Positions 17,013 through 25,520 of a stretch of DNA of 64,000 nucleotides are shown here, in pieces (position 1 is the stretch's first letter; the number at the start of each line of letters is the position of its first letter). Where the stretch lies: positions 2,294,001-2,358,000 of the forward strand of contig NZ_CP182423.1 of the NCBI RefSeq assembly GCF_051903075.1, given 5' to 3'. The position numbers and the translations under genes are program-made. The notes under the pieces are model-generated. The model was not told where the DNA came from and did not search any database. It worked only from the letters and a program-made list of their open reading frames with translations. The stretch comes from Embleya sp051903075 (lineage in GTDB: Bacteria; Actinomycetota; Actinomycetes; Streptomycetales; Streptomycetaceae).

Positions 17013-17093
17013 CCCGTCCGGCGTCCGTACCGCCCACGAGCTTGCGTCCGACCGCCCGTCCGGCACGTCCACGACGAAGGAGTTGCGTCCCGT

Positions 17094-18110
17094 ATGACCA
17101 CGCCCGCCGCCACGAACCGTCAGATCCGGCTGGCCGCGCGCCCGTCCGGCCTGCCCGTGACCACCGACTGGGAGCTGACCGCCGAACCGGTGCCCGAGCC
17201 GGCCGACGGGCGCCTCCTGGTCGAGGTCTCGCACATCTCGCTCGACCCGGCGATGCGCGGCTGGATGAACGACGTGCGCTCGTACATCCCGCCGGTACGG
17301 ATCGGCGAGGTGATGCGCGCCGGCGGCATCGGCCGCGTGCTCGCCTCGCGGCATCCGGACTTCGCGGTCGGGGACCACGTGTTCGGCCGCTTCGGCGTGC
17401 AGGAGTACGCGGAGACCGACGGCGAGGGGGTGCGCCGAGTGGACCTGGGCATCGCCCCGCCCGAGACCCACCTGGGCGTCCTCGGCGCCACCGGACTGAC
17501 CGCGTACTTCGGCCTGTTCGACATCGGGCGCCCGCAACCGGGGCAGACCGTACTCGTGTCCGGCGCGGCCGGTGCGGTGGGCAGCGTGGCCGGCCAACTC
17601 GCCAGGTTGAAGGGCTGCCGGGCGGTGGGCATCGCCGGCGGGCCGGACAAGTGCCGCACGCTGACCGAGGAGTTCGGCTTCGACGCGGCCGTCGACTACA
17701 AGAACGACGACGTGCCCGCCGCGCTGCGCAAACACTGCCCCGACGGCGTGGACGTGTTCTTCGACAACGTCGGCGGCACGATCCTGGACGCGGCGCTGAC
17801 CCGGCTGGCCCGGGGCGCGCGGGTGATCGTGTGCGGCGCGATCTCCCAGTACAACAACACCGAACCCGGCCCGGGCCCCAGCAACTACCTCTCCCTGCTG
17901 GTCAACCGGGCGTCGATGACCGGCATGGTGGTCTTCGACTACGCCGACCGCTACCCCGAGGCGACGGCGGAACTGGCCGGGTGGCTCGCGGACGGCCGAC
18001 TCCGCGCGCGCGAGGACGTGGTGGAGGGCGACGTCACGGCCTTCCCGGAGACCCTGCTGCGCCTGTTCACCGGGGCGAACACGGGCAAGCTGGTGCTGCG
18101 CATCCGCTGA
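17094..18110 (+). CDS. NADP-dependent enone/prostaglandin-reductase-like MDR (CurA type)
   Basis: A 338-aa zinc-free MDR of the leukotriene B4 12-hydroxydehydrogenase/CurA group, reducing the double bond of enones with NADPH. Landmarks: SLDPAMRGWMND near residue 55, PETHLGVLGATGLTAYFGL, the cofactor motif VSGAAGAVGSVAGQLA, DYKNDDVPAALRKHCPDG and the ligand-covering VFFDNVGG. These blocks are near-diagnostic. The RBS AAGGAG precedes the ATG. It completes a likely three-gene operon behind the palindrome at 15522. Confidence 0.9.
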   Translation: MTTPAATNRQIRLAARPSGLPVTTDWELTAEPVPEPADGRLLVEVSHISLDPAMRGWMNDVRSYIPPVRIGEVMRAGGIGRVLASRHPDFAVGDHVFGRFGVQEYAETDGEGVRRVDLGIAPPETHLGVLGATGLTAYFGLFDIGRPQPGQTVLVSGAAGAVGSVAGQLARLKGCRAVGIAGGPDKCRTLTEEFGFDAAVDYKNDDVPAALRKHCPDGVDVFFDNVGGTILDAALTRLARGARVIVCGAISQYNNTEPGPGPSNYLSLLVNRASMTGMVVFDYADRYPEATAELAGWLADGRLRAREDVVEGDVTAFPETLLRLFTGANTGKLVLRIR

Positions 18111-18138
18111 GCGGTCGGTCGTGGCCGGGGCCGGCCGT

Positions 18139-18420
18139 TCAGCGGGTCAGGGACGCGAGCAGGGCGAGGACCCGGGGCCATCCCCGTGCCTGGGCGGCGG
18201 CGTTGGCGGCCCGGGTGCCGCCCAGGTCGAGCGGTTCCTTGGTCACCGGGTAGGTATACCGGGTGCCCGCGGCGAGATAGGGAAAGGTGCCGACGCCGTG
18301 CCCGGCATCCGGAAAGACCAGGGCCCGGTGCGGGTGGGGGTTGCCGCGATCATCGAGTTCCTCGACGATCGCGCGGGCCGCATCCGCCGACGGCCACAGT
18401 TGATCGTCGGCGCCGGCGAT
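18139..18420 (-). pseudogene. 3' remnant of an acyl-CoA thioester hydrolase/BAAT C-terminal-domain gene
   Basis: The last ~93 codons read as the C-terminal part of an alpha/beta-hydrolase of the BAAT-C type: IAGADDQLWPSADAARAIVE with the catalytic Asp region, HRALVFPDAGHGVG with the catalytic His, then LGGTRAANAAAQARGWPRVL. Upstream in the same frame the sequence turns at once into Arg/Pro-rich noise, and no nucleophile elbow or start codon appears before the neighbouring phosphatase gene. Full-length relatives have 300 or more residues, so the 5' two thirds are gone. Likely a deletion product. Confidence 0.65.
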
Positions 18421-18521
18421 TTCTCGCGGCGCTCGCCGACCCGGTGCTCGGGCCGTGGCCGGCCATCCTGCTCCTCGTGGCGGTCCCGGCCAGGTCGGCG
18501 GCGCCCGAAGGGCCGCCACCC

Positions 18522-19649
18522 CTACGGCCCCGCCGGCTCCGGGGCCACCGGGCGCAGCACCATCAGCGCCGCGTCGTCGGTGAGCCGCCCGCCCACGTGC
18601 GCGAGCAGCGCCTGTTGCAGATCGGCCAACAACTCGGCCGCGGACCGGTTCGGGTCCGCGTGCCGGGCGACCCAGTCGCGCAGCGGGAAGAACCGGCCGG
18701 CCGCATCCCGCGCCTCGGTGGTGCCGTCGGTGTACAGCAGCAACGACTCGTCGGGGGTCATCCGGAACCGGTACGTCGGCCCCCGGTCCTCGGCCGGCGC
18801 CAGTCCGGCCAGACCCAGCGGCAACTCCGGCGGCACCTGCAACCAGCGCACCCCGGACGGGCCGATCACCGCCGGCGCCTCGTGCCCGTGGTTGGTCAGC
18901 TCGACCCGGCCGTCCCCGTCGAAGCAGACGATCAGCGCGGTGGCGAACCAGTCTGTGTCCGGCTCGCCGAGCAGCACCTGGTTGCGGCCGAAGCGCTCCA
19001 ACCCCGCGCCCATGCGCCGTCCGACCCGCCACAGGTCCGGCTCGGCGTGGGCCGCCTCGTCGAACGTGCCGACCAGTGCCGCGCTCGCGCCCACCGCGGT
19101 CAGCCCCTTGCCCTGCACGTCGGCGATGAACGCGCGTGTCCCATGCGGGGTGTCCACCACGTCGTACACGTCGCCGCCGACCTCCGCGTCCCGTTCGGCG
19201 GCCAGATAGCTGCGCTCGACCCGGACCCCGCCCACCACCGGCGGCACCGGCGGCAGCAGTGCGCGCTGGACGTGTTCGACCACGTTGCCCAGGCGCGAGA
19301 CCCGGTCCTGCAATCGGGTCCGGAGCCACACCGTCGTCACCGCGATCGCCCCGCCCAGCACGACCACCACGAACCCGGCCCAGTCGTGTTCGTACCCCAC
19401 CGGCGCCAGCCACGGGTCCAGGACCAGGAACGTCACCGTGGCGAGGACGGCGTACACCATGGTCGGACCCACCGGGATCAGCGCGGACGCGGTCATCGGC
19501 ACCAGGCACAACATCGTGTCGGTCCGGAACTCGTCCGGTGTGCCGAAGTCGACGGCCACGATGGTGATGTAGAGCAGCGCCGGAAGCAGCGGGATCAACT
19601 GCCGCAGCGCCCGCCCTCGCTCCGCCTCGACCACCGCGGCTTCGCTCAT
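18522..19649 (-). CDS. Membrane SpoIIE-type PP2C serine/threonine phosphatase
   Basis: A 375-aa protein with four or five N-terminal transmembrane helices (residues ~18-125; for example LLPALLYITIVAVDF and WAGFVVVVLGGAIAV), then a cytoplasmic PP2C-type domain of the RsbU/SpoIIE class. Metal motifs are AERDAEVGGDVYDVV, IADVQGKG and LLLYTDGTTEARD, and the end is LTDDAALMVLR. Such proteins dephosphorylate anti-anti-sigma factors in stress-response partner switching. Its second copy is at 55700 and an anti-sigma-like ATPase at 58947. It starts at the ATG 19649. A decayed hydrolase gene lies downstream. Confidence 0.88.
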   Translation of the reverse strand: MSEAAVVEAERGRALRQLIPLLPALLYITIVAVDFGTPDEFRTDTMLCLVPMTASALIPVGPTMVYAVLATVTFLVLDPWLAPVGYEHDWAGFVVVVLGGAIAVTTVWLRTRLQDRVSRLGNVVEHVQRALLPPVPPVVGGVRVERSYLAAERDAEVGGDVYDVVDTPHGTRAFIADVQGKGLTAVGASAALVGTFDEAAHAEPDLWRVGRRMGAGLERFGRNQVLLGEPDTDWFATALIVCFDGDGRVELTNHGHEAPAVIGPSGVRWLQVPPELPLGLAGLAPAEDRGPTYRFRMTPDESLLLYTDGTTEARDAAGRFFPLRDWVARHADPNRSAAELLADLQQALLAHVGGRLTDDAALMVLRPVAPEPAGP

Positions 19650-19913
19650 CGGCTGGGCACCGTCCTGCGTCGGGCGGGCACCACGCGGGTCACCCGGAGT
19701 GGATCGGTCGTCGGTCGACCGCCGGGAGCCGATGCCCCTCGGAACCCTTTCCCGGTCCACCCCACCCCCAGCTACGCCACACGGTGGACGGCCGTCCGGG
19801 ACCACAGCGCCGTCGCGGACCGCGCGGCCGTCCCCGACTGTGGCGGAATGCCTTTGGAGGTGGGCGAGTTGGGGTTCGACGGCAGGTGGGTTCCAATGGT
19901 GGGAGTGTGTTTC

Positions 19914-20822
19914 ATGCGTGCTGTCGTCGTGAATCATGGTGTGCCCGGGCGACTCGAACTCGGAACCGTGGCCGATCCCGTGCCCGGGCCCGACGAGGTA
20001 CTGGTGCGTGTCGCCGCGATCTCGTTGAACTTCGGCGAGTTGCCCAAGGTCGACGGGGACACCCCGGACGGCACGATTCCCGGGTGGGACGCGGCCGGTG
20101 TGGTGGAGCGGGCCGCCGAATCCGGGCGTGGGCCGCGGGTGGGTGAGCGGGTGGTCACCTTCGACTGGCGGTCCGGGTGGGCGGAGTTGCGTGCGGTACA
20201 CGTGGATGAGCTCGCCGTGCTGCCGGACGGGGTCGGGTTCGAGCAGGCCGCGACGCTGCCGGTGGCGGCGGTCACCGCCTTGCGGGCGCTGCGCCGGGGC
20301 GAGGTGGGCCCGGGCACCCGGGTCGGGGTGACCGGGGCGTCGGGCGGGGTCGGGACGTTCGCGGTACAGCTGGCACACCTCGCGGGCGCACGGGTGACCG
20401 CCTTCGTCGGCGGGCCCGAGCGGGGCAAGGGGTTGGCGGAGTACGGCGCGGAGCGGGTGCTCACCGATCCCGCCGACCTCGACGCCCCGCTGGACGTGGT
20501 GGTGGACAACGTCGGCGGGCCGCTGCTGACCGGGCTGCTGCGACACCTGGCGCCGGGCGGTCGGGTGATCGCCGTCGGCGCCGCGTCCGGTGAGCGGGCG
20601 GACTTCTCGTCCTACGATCTGATCGGACCCGAGACCTCGATCGTCGGTTTCAAGCGCGGCGGCGACTCGGCGGCGGATCTGGCCCATGTGGTGCGCCTGG
20701 TCGCCGACGGGCGACTGCATGCCCCCGTCGACTGGCAGGCGGATTGGAGCAGGATCGGCGAGGCCACGGCGCTGCTGCTCGGCCGGCGGATCCGGGGCAA
20801 GGCGGTACTGACGGTGGGCTGA
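19914..20822 (+). CDS. MDR-family zinc-independent alcohol dehydrogenase/quinone reductase
   Basis: A 302-aa MDR enzyme, short for the family. N-terminal MRAVVVNHGVPGRLELG; the substrate segment LNFGELPKVDGD; the Rossmann motif VTGASGGVGTFAVQLAHLAG at residues ~140-160; VVDNVGG before the last strand; and closing RRIRGKAVLTVG. No catalytic zinc ligands. NADPH-dependent reduction of a small enone or quinone is likely. The ATG at 19914 has GGGAG 8-12 bases upstream. Monocistronic, with a convergent SDR gene downstream. Confidence 0.85.
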   Translation: MRAVVVNHGVPGRLELGTVADPVPGPDEVLVRVAAISLNFGELPKVDGDTPDGTIPGWDAAGVVERAAESGRGPRVGERVVTFDWRSGWAELRAVHVDELAVLPDGVGFEQAATLPVAAVTALRALRRGEVGPGTRVGVTGASGGVGTFAVQLAHLAGARVTAFVGGPERGKGLAEYGAERVLTDPADLDAPLDVVVDNVGGPLLTGLLRHLAPGGRVIAVGAASGERADFSSYDLIGPETSIVGFKRGGDSAADLAHVVRLVADGRLHAPVDWQADWSRIGEATALLLGRRIRGKAVLTVG

Positions 20823-20868
20823 GTCCGGGCGTGGGCCGTCGGCGCGCCGGGCGCGGTTCAGGCGCGGT

Positions 20869-21786
20869 TCAGCGGTAACCGGTCTGGTCGGCGGGGAGGT
20901 CGCGGTCCTGGACCTCGACCAGGTAGCGCCAGGCGTCGGGGCGGCTGCCGTCCGTGTCGGTGAAGCCGTAGACGCCGGCGAGTTGCCCGCTGGAGAGGGA
21001 CTGCCCGTTCCAGCGGGCCACGTCGGGGTCGGCGGCCAACGCCGCCACGGCCCGGCCCACGTACGCCGGAGACTCGGAGATGCCGAAGTGTGGCTGCACC
21101 TTCAGGGCGTCGCGCCAGTTCGCCTCGGTCACCTTGTACGCGTCGAGCATCATCTCCGAGCGCAGCCACCCCGGAGTGAGGGCGACGGCGGTGGCGCCGC
21201 GCGGGCCGAGTTCGTGGCCGAGCGCGAAGGCCATCCGCAACACCGCCGACTTGGCCAGGTCGTAGAAGAAGGACACCCGGTAGTTGTCGCGGTTGTACTC
21301 GTTGGTGCCGTCGGTCATCTCCACCACCAGGCCGCCGGGGTCGCGCAGCAGCAGCGGCAGGGCGTAATGGCTGGTGATCGCGTGCGTGTCCACGGCGAGG
21401 CGCAGGATCCGCAGCCCGTCGTCCAGGTCGTGTTCCCACATCGGGGTGTCCCAGGCGAACAACTTCTCGCCGCCCCAGATGTCGTTGACCAGCACGTCGA
21501 GGCGGCCCTGCTCGGCGTCGATGCGCTCGATCAGCGCCCGGACCCGCGCCGGCTCCAGGTGGTCGGTGGGTACCGCGATGCCGTGGCCGCCGGCGGCGGT
21601 GACCAGGTCGGCGGTGTCCTCGATGGTCTCCGGGCGGTCGTACTCGGAGCGTTGACCGCGGGTGCTGCGGCCGGTGACGTACACGGTCGCGCCGGCCGCG
21701 CCGAGTTCGACCGCGACGCCGCGTCCGGCGCCTCGGGTGGCTCCGGCGACCAGGGCGACCCGATCGCGGAGGGTGCTCGTGGCCAT
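20869..21786 (-). CDS. SDR-family oxidoreductase
   Basis: A 305-aa short-chain dehydrogenase with a long C-terminal extension. The cofactor motif is AGATRGAGRG near residue 15 and the arginine-bearing VTGRSTRG follows, indicating NADP(H). The catalytic pair is in SFFYDLAKSAV (Y-x3-K). The C-terminal 60 residues (QSLSSGQLAGVYGFTDTDG, then RPDAWRYLVEVQDRDLP) are characteristic of a subgroup often labelled 'SDR family oxidoreductase' with unknown substrate. Start at the ATG 21786; the upstream 325 bases are otherwise without a gene. Confidence 0.85.
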   Translation of the reverse strand: MATSTLRDRVALVAGATRGAGRGVAVELGAAGATVYVTGRSTRGQRSEYDRPETIEDTADLVTAAGGHGIAVPTDHLEPARVRALIERIDAEQGRLDVLVNDIWGGEKLFAWDTPMWEHDLDDGLRILRLAVDTHAITSHYALPLLLRDPGGLVVEMTDGTNEYNRDNYRVSFFYDLAKSAVLRMAFALGHELGPRGATAVALTPGWLRSEMMLDAYKVTEANWRDALKVQPHFGISESPAYVGRAVAALAADPDVARWNGQSLSSGQLAGVYGFTDTDGSRPDAWRYLVEVQDRDLPADQTGYR

Positions 21787-22111
21787 GCCGGCTCCCGGTG
21801 TTGCTCGTGGATCGCTGCCCCGTCGGCCGCTGCCCGGGATCGGATGCGGCAAACCCGCGTCGGGACGGGCGCGGCGTCGGAGCCGAACGCCGCTGGGGCG
21901 TCGGGGGCTTCGGGTGCCGGCCGCCGGGTCCGGGGGATGCTCGGGCGCGATGCACCCTCCGGACTCGGCGGCCCGCACGAGGACCATGAAACAGGGCGCG
22001 CCACGCCGGGCGACCCGAAAGGTCACCCGGACGGCGGATTCGACGCGCCGAGTCCACCCGATCGTGGGCGCGCCGCCGACCGCCCGTCCCTCTGCCGACC
22101 GCCCGTCCCGC
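21787..22111. other. Intergenic region, no supported gene
   Basis: 325 bases between the start of the SDR gene and the end of the ROK gene, both on the minus strand. It must contain the SDR promoter; I could not pick a convincing -35/-10 pair. No long hairpin or small reading frame with an RBS is seen. Confidence 0.5.
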
Positions 22112-23353
22112 CTATCCCGCCGCCGGCGCCAGCCCCGACTCCAGGGGGTTGTCCAGCAGGCGGGCGAAAGCCAGTTCGGCGGCGCCGTACAGCGGGGCGT
22201 CGTCGCCCAGGGCCGCCGTGCGCAGTTTGAGGTGTTCGCGGGTGACCGACAGGCTGGTGCGGTTGAGCCGACTGCGCACCTGCGCGGCGGTGGCCAGGTA
22301 CACCTCGCGCAGTGTGCCGCCGAACACCACCATCTGCGGGTTGAGGATGTTCACCAGGTTGGCCACGCCCAGGCCGAGCCAGTCGCCGACCCGGCGCATC
22401 CCCTCCTCCGCGTCGTGGTCGCCGCGCGCCGCCGCGTCCGCCAGACCGCCGATCGCGTGCTTCGCGGTGCCCCGGGTGAGCGCGAACTCGCCGATCTCCG
22501 CCTCCCAGCACCCGCGCGCCCCGCACCGACACGGTCGGCCGTCCGGATTGACCACCATGTGTCCGACCTCGCCCGCGTACCCGTCGCCGCCGGCCACCGG
22601 CCGCCCGGCGGACAGGATGCCGCCGCCGATGCACACGTCGCCGTGCAGGTAGATCACGTCGTCGCAGCCCACCGCCGCACCCCGGGTGTGCTCGGCGACC
22701 ACTCCCAGGTCGGCGTCGTTGCCGACCATGACCACCATCCCGATCGCGGTCGAAAGCCGCTCCCCCAGCGGTTCGTTGCGCCAGTCCTGGGTCGGCCCCT
22801 CGGGAATCGTGCCGTCCGAGCCGCGCACCATCGCGCACACCGCCACGCCCGCACCCACGCACACCCCGTCGTGCGGCGCGCTCAGCCGCATCTGCGCGAC
22901 GAACCCGCCGAGCGCCTCGGCCACCTCCTTCGGCGAGAACCCGCTGCCCGGGCGCTGGAGTTCGCGGCGATCCAGGATCACCCCGCCGAGCCCGACCCGG
23001 GCCGCGACCAGCCGGTCCACGCCGATCGTGAAGGCGTACACGTACACCCGCTGCTGGGCCCGGACCACGAGCGAGGGCCGGCCCCGCCCGCCGCCGGAGG
23101 TGTCGCGCGGCGCCTCCTCGACGATCAGCCCGGCCGCCGCGAGTTCCGTGGTCAGCGCGCCGATCGTGCTGCGGTTCAGGCCCATGCCGGCGGTCAACCG
23201 GGCCCGGGAGGTGGGGCCGAGCACGTGCACGTGGCGCAGCAGCGCCCCCAGGTTCTGCCTGCGGATGTCCTCCTGGGTGGGCGCTGCGCGCATCGGGCTG
23301 CGGACCCTGCCTTTCTCATCCGTGGCGTCGATCGAGGGGGAGGGCGGCGTCAC
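22112..23353 (-). CDS. ROK-family transcriptional regulator (NagC/XylR-like)
   Basis: A ~413-aa sugar-responsive repressor: winged HTH at about residues 30-80 (ALLRHVHVLGPTSRARLTAG, LNRSTIGALTTELAAAGLIV) followed by a ROK domain with the zinc motif CRCGARGCWE and the sugar-site pieces YAGEVGHMVVN and MVVFGGTLR. I chose the GTG at 23353, which overlaps the permease stop codon by four bases (GTGA); the ATG at 23293 is an alternative, giving 393 aa. It is the last gene of the ABC operon and probably represses it in response to the imported sugar. Candidate operators lie at 26781-26863. Confidence 0.88.
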   Translation of the reverse strand: MTPPSPSIDATDEKGRVRSPMRAAPTQEDIRRQNLGALLRHVHVLGPTSRARLTAGMGLNRSTIGALTTELAAAGLIVEEAPRDTSGGGRGRPSLVVRAQQRVYVYAFTIGVDRLVAARVGLGGVILDRRELQRPGSGFSPKEVAEALGGFVAQMRLSAPHDGVCVGAGVAVCAMVRGSDGTIPEGPTQDWRNEPLGERLSTAIGMVVMVGNDADLGVVAEHTRGAAVGCDDVIYLHGDVCIGGGILSAGRPVAGGDGYAGEVGHMVVNPDGRPCRCGARGCWEAEIGEFALTRGTAKHAIGGLADAAARGDHDAEEGMRRVGDWLGLGVANLVNILNPQMVVFGGTLREVYLATAAQVRSRLNRTSLSVTREHLKLRTAALGDDAPLYGAAELAFARLLDNPLESGLAPAAG

Positions 23354-24615
23354 CGCAGCCCGGCGGCTTCGGCCCGCCGCCGCGACAGGGCGTCGACCCC
23401 GGCGGCGAGGAGCAGCACGACGCCGGTCACAACGTACTTGACGCCGGCGCTGTACCCCATGAGCCCCATGCCGTTGTCGATCACCGCGACCACCGCGCCG
23501 CCGAGCACCGCGTCCAGCACCCGTCCCTTGCCGCCGAACAGGCTGGTGCCGCCGATCACCGCGGCGCCCACGGCGTACAACAGCACGTTGCTGCCGCCGG
23601 TGTTGGAGTCGACCGAGTTGGCCCGGGAGGCGGCGACGATGCCGCCGATCGCGGCCATCGTGGAGCAGATCACGAACGCCGAGATGCGTACCCGGTCCAC
23701 ATTGATCCCGGCCCGCCGGGCCGCCTCGCGGTTGCCGCCGACCGCGTACAGGCTCAGCCCGTACGGGGTGCGGCGCAGCACGAACGTGCCGACCAGGAGC
23801 AGGATCACCAGGACCGGCACCACGATCGGCACACCGCGTAGCGAGGAGATCACCGTGTTGCGGCTGCGCTCCTGGTTGAGCACGTACACGGCGAGGCCGA
23901 CCAGCACGGCGAGCACGCCGATCCGCAGGCCGGTGATCACGATCGGCTCGGCGCTCAGCCCGCGGCGCGCCCGGCTGCGGTTGCGGCGCACGTGCACCAC
24001 CCCGTACCCGGCGACCGCGGCGGCGGCCAGCAGCCAGCCGACGATCGGGGCGAGGTTGCGGTTGGAGATGGCCAGGATGGTCGAGTCGCGCACCGGCACG
24101 TTGGTGCCGCCCTTGACCAGCAGCAGCGAGACACCCTGGAAGGCCAGGAACGCGCCGAGGGTGACCACGAAGGACGGGATGCCGACCTTGGCCACCAGCA
24201 CGCCCAGGACCAGGCCGATCACCATGCCCACGACCAGCGCGGCGAGCACGGCGGCGTACCAGGGCCAGTCGTGTTCGGTGAGCAGCACGGCGAGCACCGC
24301 CGCGCACACCCCGCTGGCGAAGCCCGCGGACAGGTCGATCTCGCCCAGGACCAGGACGAAGATCAGTCCCATCGCGATCACGGTGACCGCGGCGCCCTGG
24401 GTGAACAGGTTGGCGAAGTTGCCCGCGCTGAGGAACTTGGGGCGCATGATGGCGAATACCGTGCACAGCACGACCAGGCCGAGCACCGCGGGCATCGCGC
24501 CGGTGTCACCGCCGCGCAGCCGGGCGAGGTAGTCCTTCACGTGCGCGACCACCGGCGATTCGGGGGCACCGGTTCCGCTGTTGCCGTCGGCGAGAGGCAG
24601 GGCGCTGCTCGTCAT
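23350..24615 (-). CDS. Sugar ABC transporter permease (XylH/RbsC type)
   Basis: A 421-aa membrane permease with about ten predicted helices. Family signatures are LVLGEIDLSAGFASG in the third helix, GIPSFVVTLGAFLAFQGVSL, and the ATPase-coupling and export region VGGNREAARRAGINVDRV followed by GGTSLFGGKGRVLDAVLGG. The cytoplasmic N-terminus (~35 aa) is longer than RbsC and resembles XylH. It overlaps its ATPase gene by ATGA and the ROK gene by GTGA, so the set is one operon. Probable substrate: a pentose or related monosaccharide. Confidence 0.92.
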   Translation of the reverse strand: MTSSALPLADGNSGTGAPESPVVAHVKDYLARLRGGDTGAMPAVLGLVVLCTVFAIMRPKFLSAGNFANLFTQGAAVTVIAMGLIFVLVLGEIDLSAGFASGVCAAVLAVLLTEHDWPWYAAVLAALVVGMVIGLVLGVLVAKVGIPSFVVTLGAFLAFQGVSLLLVKGGTNVPVRDSTILAISNRNLAPIVGWLLAAAAVAGYGVVHVRRNRSRARRGLSAEPIVITGLRIGVLAVLVGLAVYVLNQERSRNTVISSLRGVPIVVPVLVILLLVGTFVLRRTPYGLSLYAVGGNREAARRAGINVDRVRISAFVICSTMAAIGGIVAASRANSVDSNTGGSNVLLYAVGAAVIGGTSLFGGKGRVLDAVLGGAVVAVIDNGMGLMGYSAGVKYVVTGVVLLLAAGVDALSRRRAEAAGLR

Positions 24616-25421
24616 CGGTTCACTCCGTTTCGACCGGCACCGGGACCGAATGCCTCGGTCTGTCCCGACGTGATGAGTTCGACGATCTGGGAATGGGTGA
24701 TCTCACCCGCGTTGACCTGGGCGGCGGTCCGGCCCAGGTAGAGCACCGCGATCCGGTCGGCGACCGCGAACACGTCGTTCATGTTGTGCGAGATGAGTAC
24801 GACGGCGAGGCCGTTGTCGGCGAGCCGGCGGACCAGTTCGAGCACCTGCGCGGTCTGCGACACGCCCAGCGCGGCGGTGGGTTCGTCCAGCACCACGACC
24901 TTGCTGTTCCACAACACCGCCTTGGCGATGGCCACGGTCTGGCGTTGGCCGCCGGAGAGGCTGGAGACGCGCTGACGGATCGAGGAGACGGTACGCACGG
25001 ACAGGCCGGCCAGGGTCTCCTCGGCGATCTGCTCCATGCTGTCCTCGTCGAGCACCCAGCCGCGCCGGCGTTCCCGACCGAGGAACATGTTCTGCACGAT
25101 GTCGAGGTTGTCGCACAGGGCGAGGTCCTGGTAGACGATCTCGACGCCCAGGTCGGACGCGTCGCGCGGGCTGTGCACGGTGACGGGCGCACCGTCGAAG
25201 AAGTATTCGCCGGAGTCGGCGGTGTGGATCCCGCCGATGCACTTGACCAGGGTCGACTTGCCCGCGCCGTTGTCGCCGACGAGCGCGGTCACCTGGCCCT
25301 CGTACACGGACAGGTCGACGTCGCGCAGCACGTGGACGGCGCCGAAGCTCTTGTTGACGCCGCGCAGTTCGAGCACCGGATTGCTCGCGGGCGGCGGGGC
25401 GGGGGTGGGGGACAGGGCCAC
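24612..25421 (-). CDS. Sugar ABC transporter ATP-binding protein (single domain)
   Basis: A 269-aa ATPase with one nucleotide-binding domain, unlike RbsA/XylG, which carry two. Walker A is GDNGAGKST at residues 49-57, the signature is SLSGGQRQTVAIAKAVLW, Walker B is VVVLDEPTAAL, with the H-loop in LISHNMND. It energises the adjacent permease, presumably as a homodimer. The Ala/Pro-rich N-terminus before LELRGVNKSFG is flexible. Downstream overlap with the permease is four bases. Confidence 0.92.
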   Translation of the reverse strand: MALSPTPAPPPASNPVLELRGVNKSFGAVHVLRDVDLSVYEGQVTALVGDNGAGKSTLVKCIGGIHTADSGEYFFDGAPVTVHSPRDASDLGVEIVYQDLALCDNLDIVQNMFLGRERRRGWVLDEDSMEQIAEETLAGLSVRTVSSIRQRVSSLSGGQRQTVAIAKAVLWNSKVVVLDEPTAALGVSQTAQVLELVRRLADNGLAVVLISHNMNDVFAVADRIAVLYLGRTAAQVNAGEITHSQIVELITSGQTEAFGPGAGRNGVNR

Positions 25422-25466
25422 GATGCGGGCTCCTCGCTTGGGGGCGGCAGGGGTGGGACGCGCCGA

Positions 25467-25498
25467 CCGGAACCGACCCTCGTGGGTGTCGGTTCCGG
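25467..25498 (-). terminator. Intra-operon hairpin between binding-protein and ATPase genes
   Basis: Perfect 11-bp stem CCGGAACCGAC / GTCGGTTCCGG with a 10-base loop, in the only wide gap of the operon. In sugar ABC operons such hairpins often protect the upstream mRNA or attenuate read-through so that the binding protein is made in excess. The function here is inferred from position. Confidence 0.55.
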
Positions 25499-25520
25499 CA
25501 CGATCGCGGGGCCCGAACGG

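Noticed and set aside
19786..19797. GGACGGCCGTCC palindrome before the MDR gene at 19914
   Set aside because: Pure GC palindromes of this length are expected by chance here, and no regulator is adjacent.
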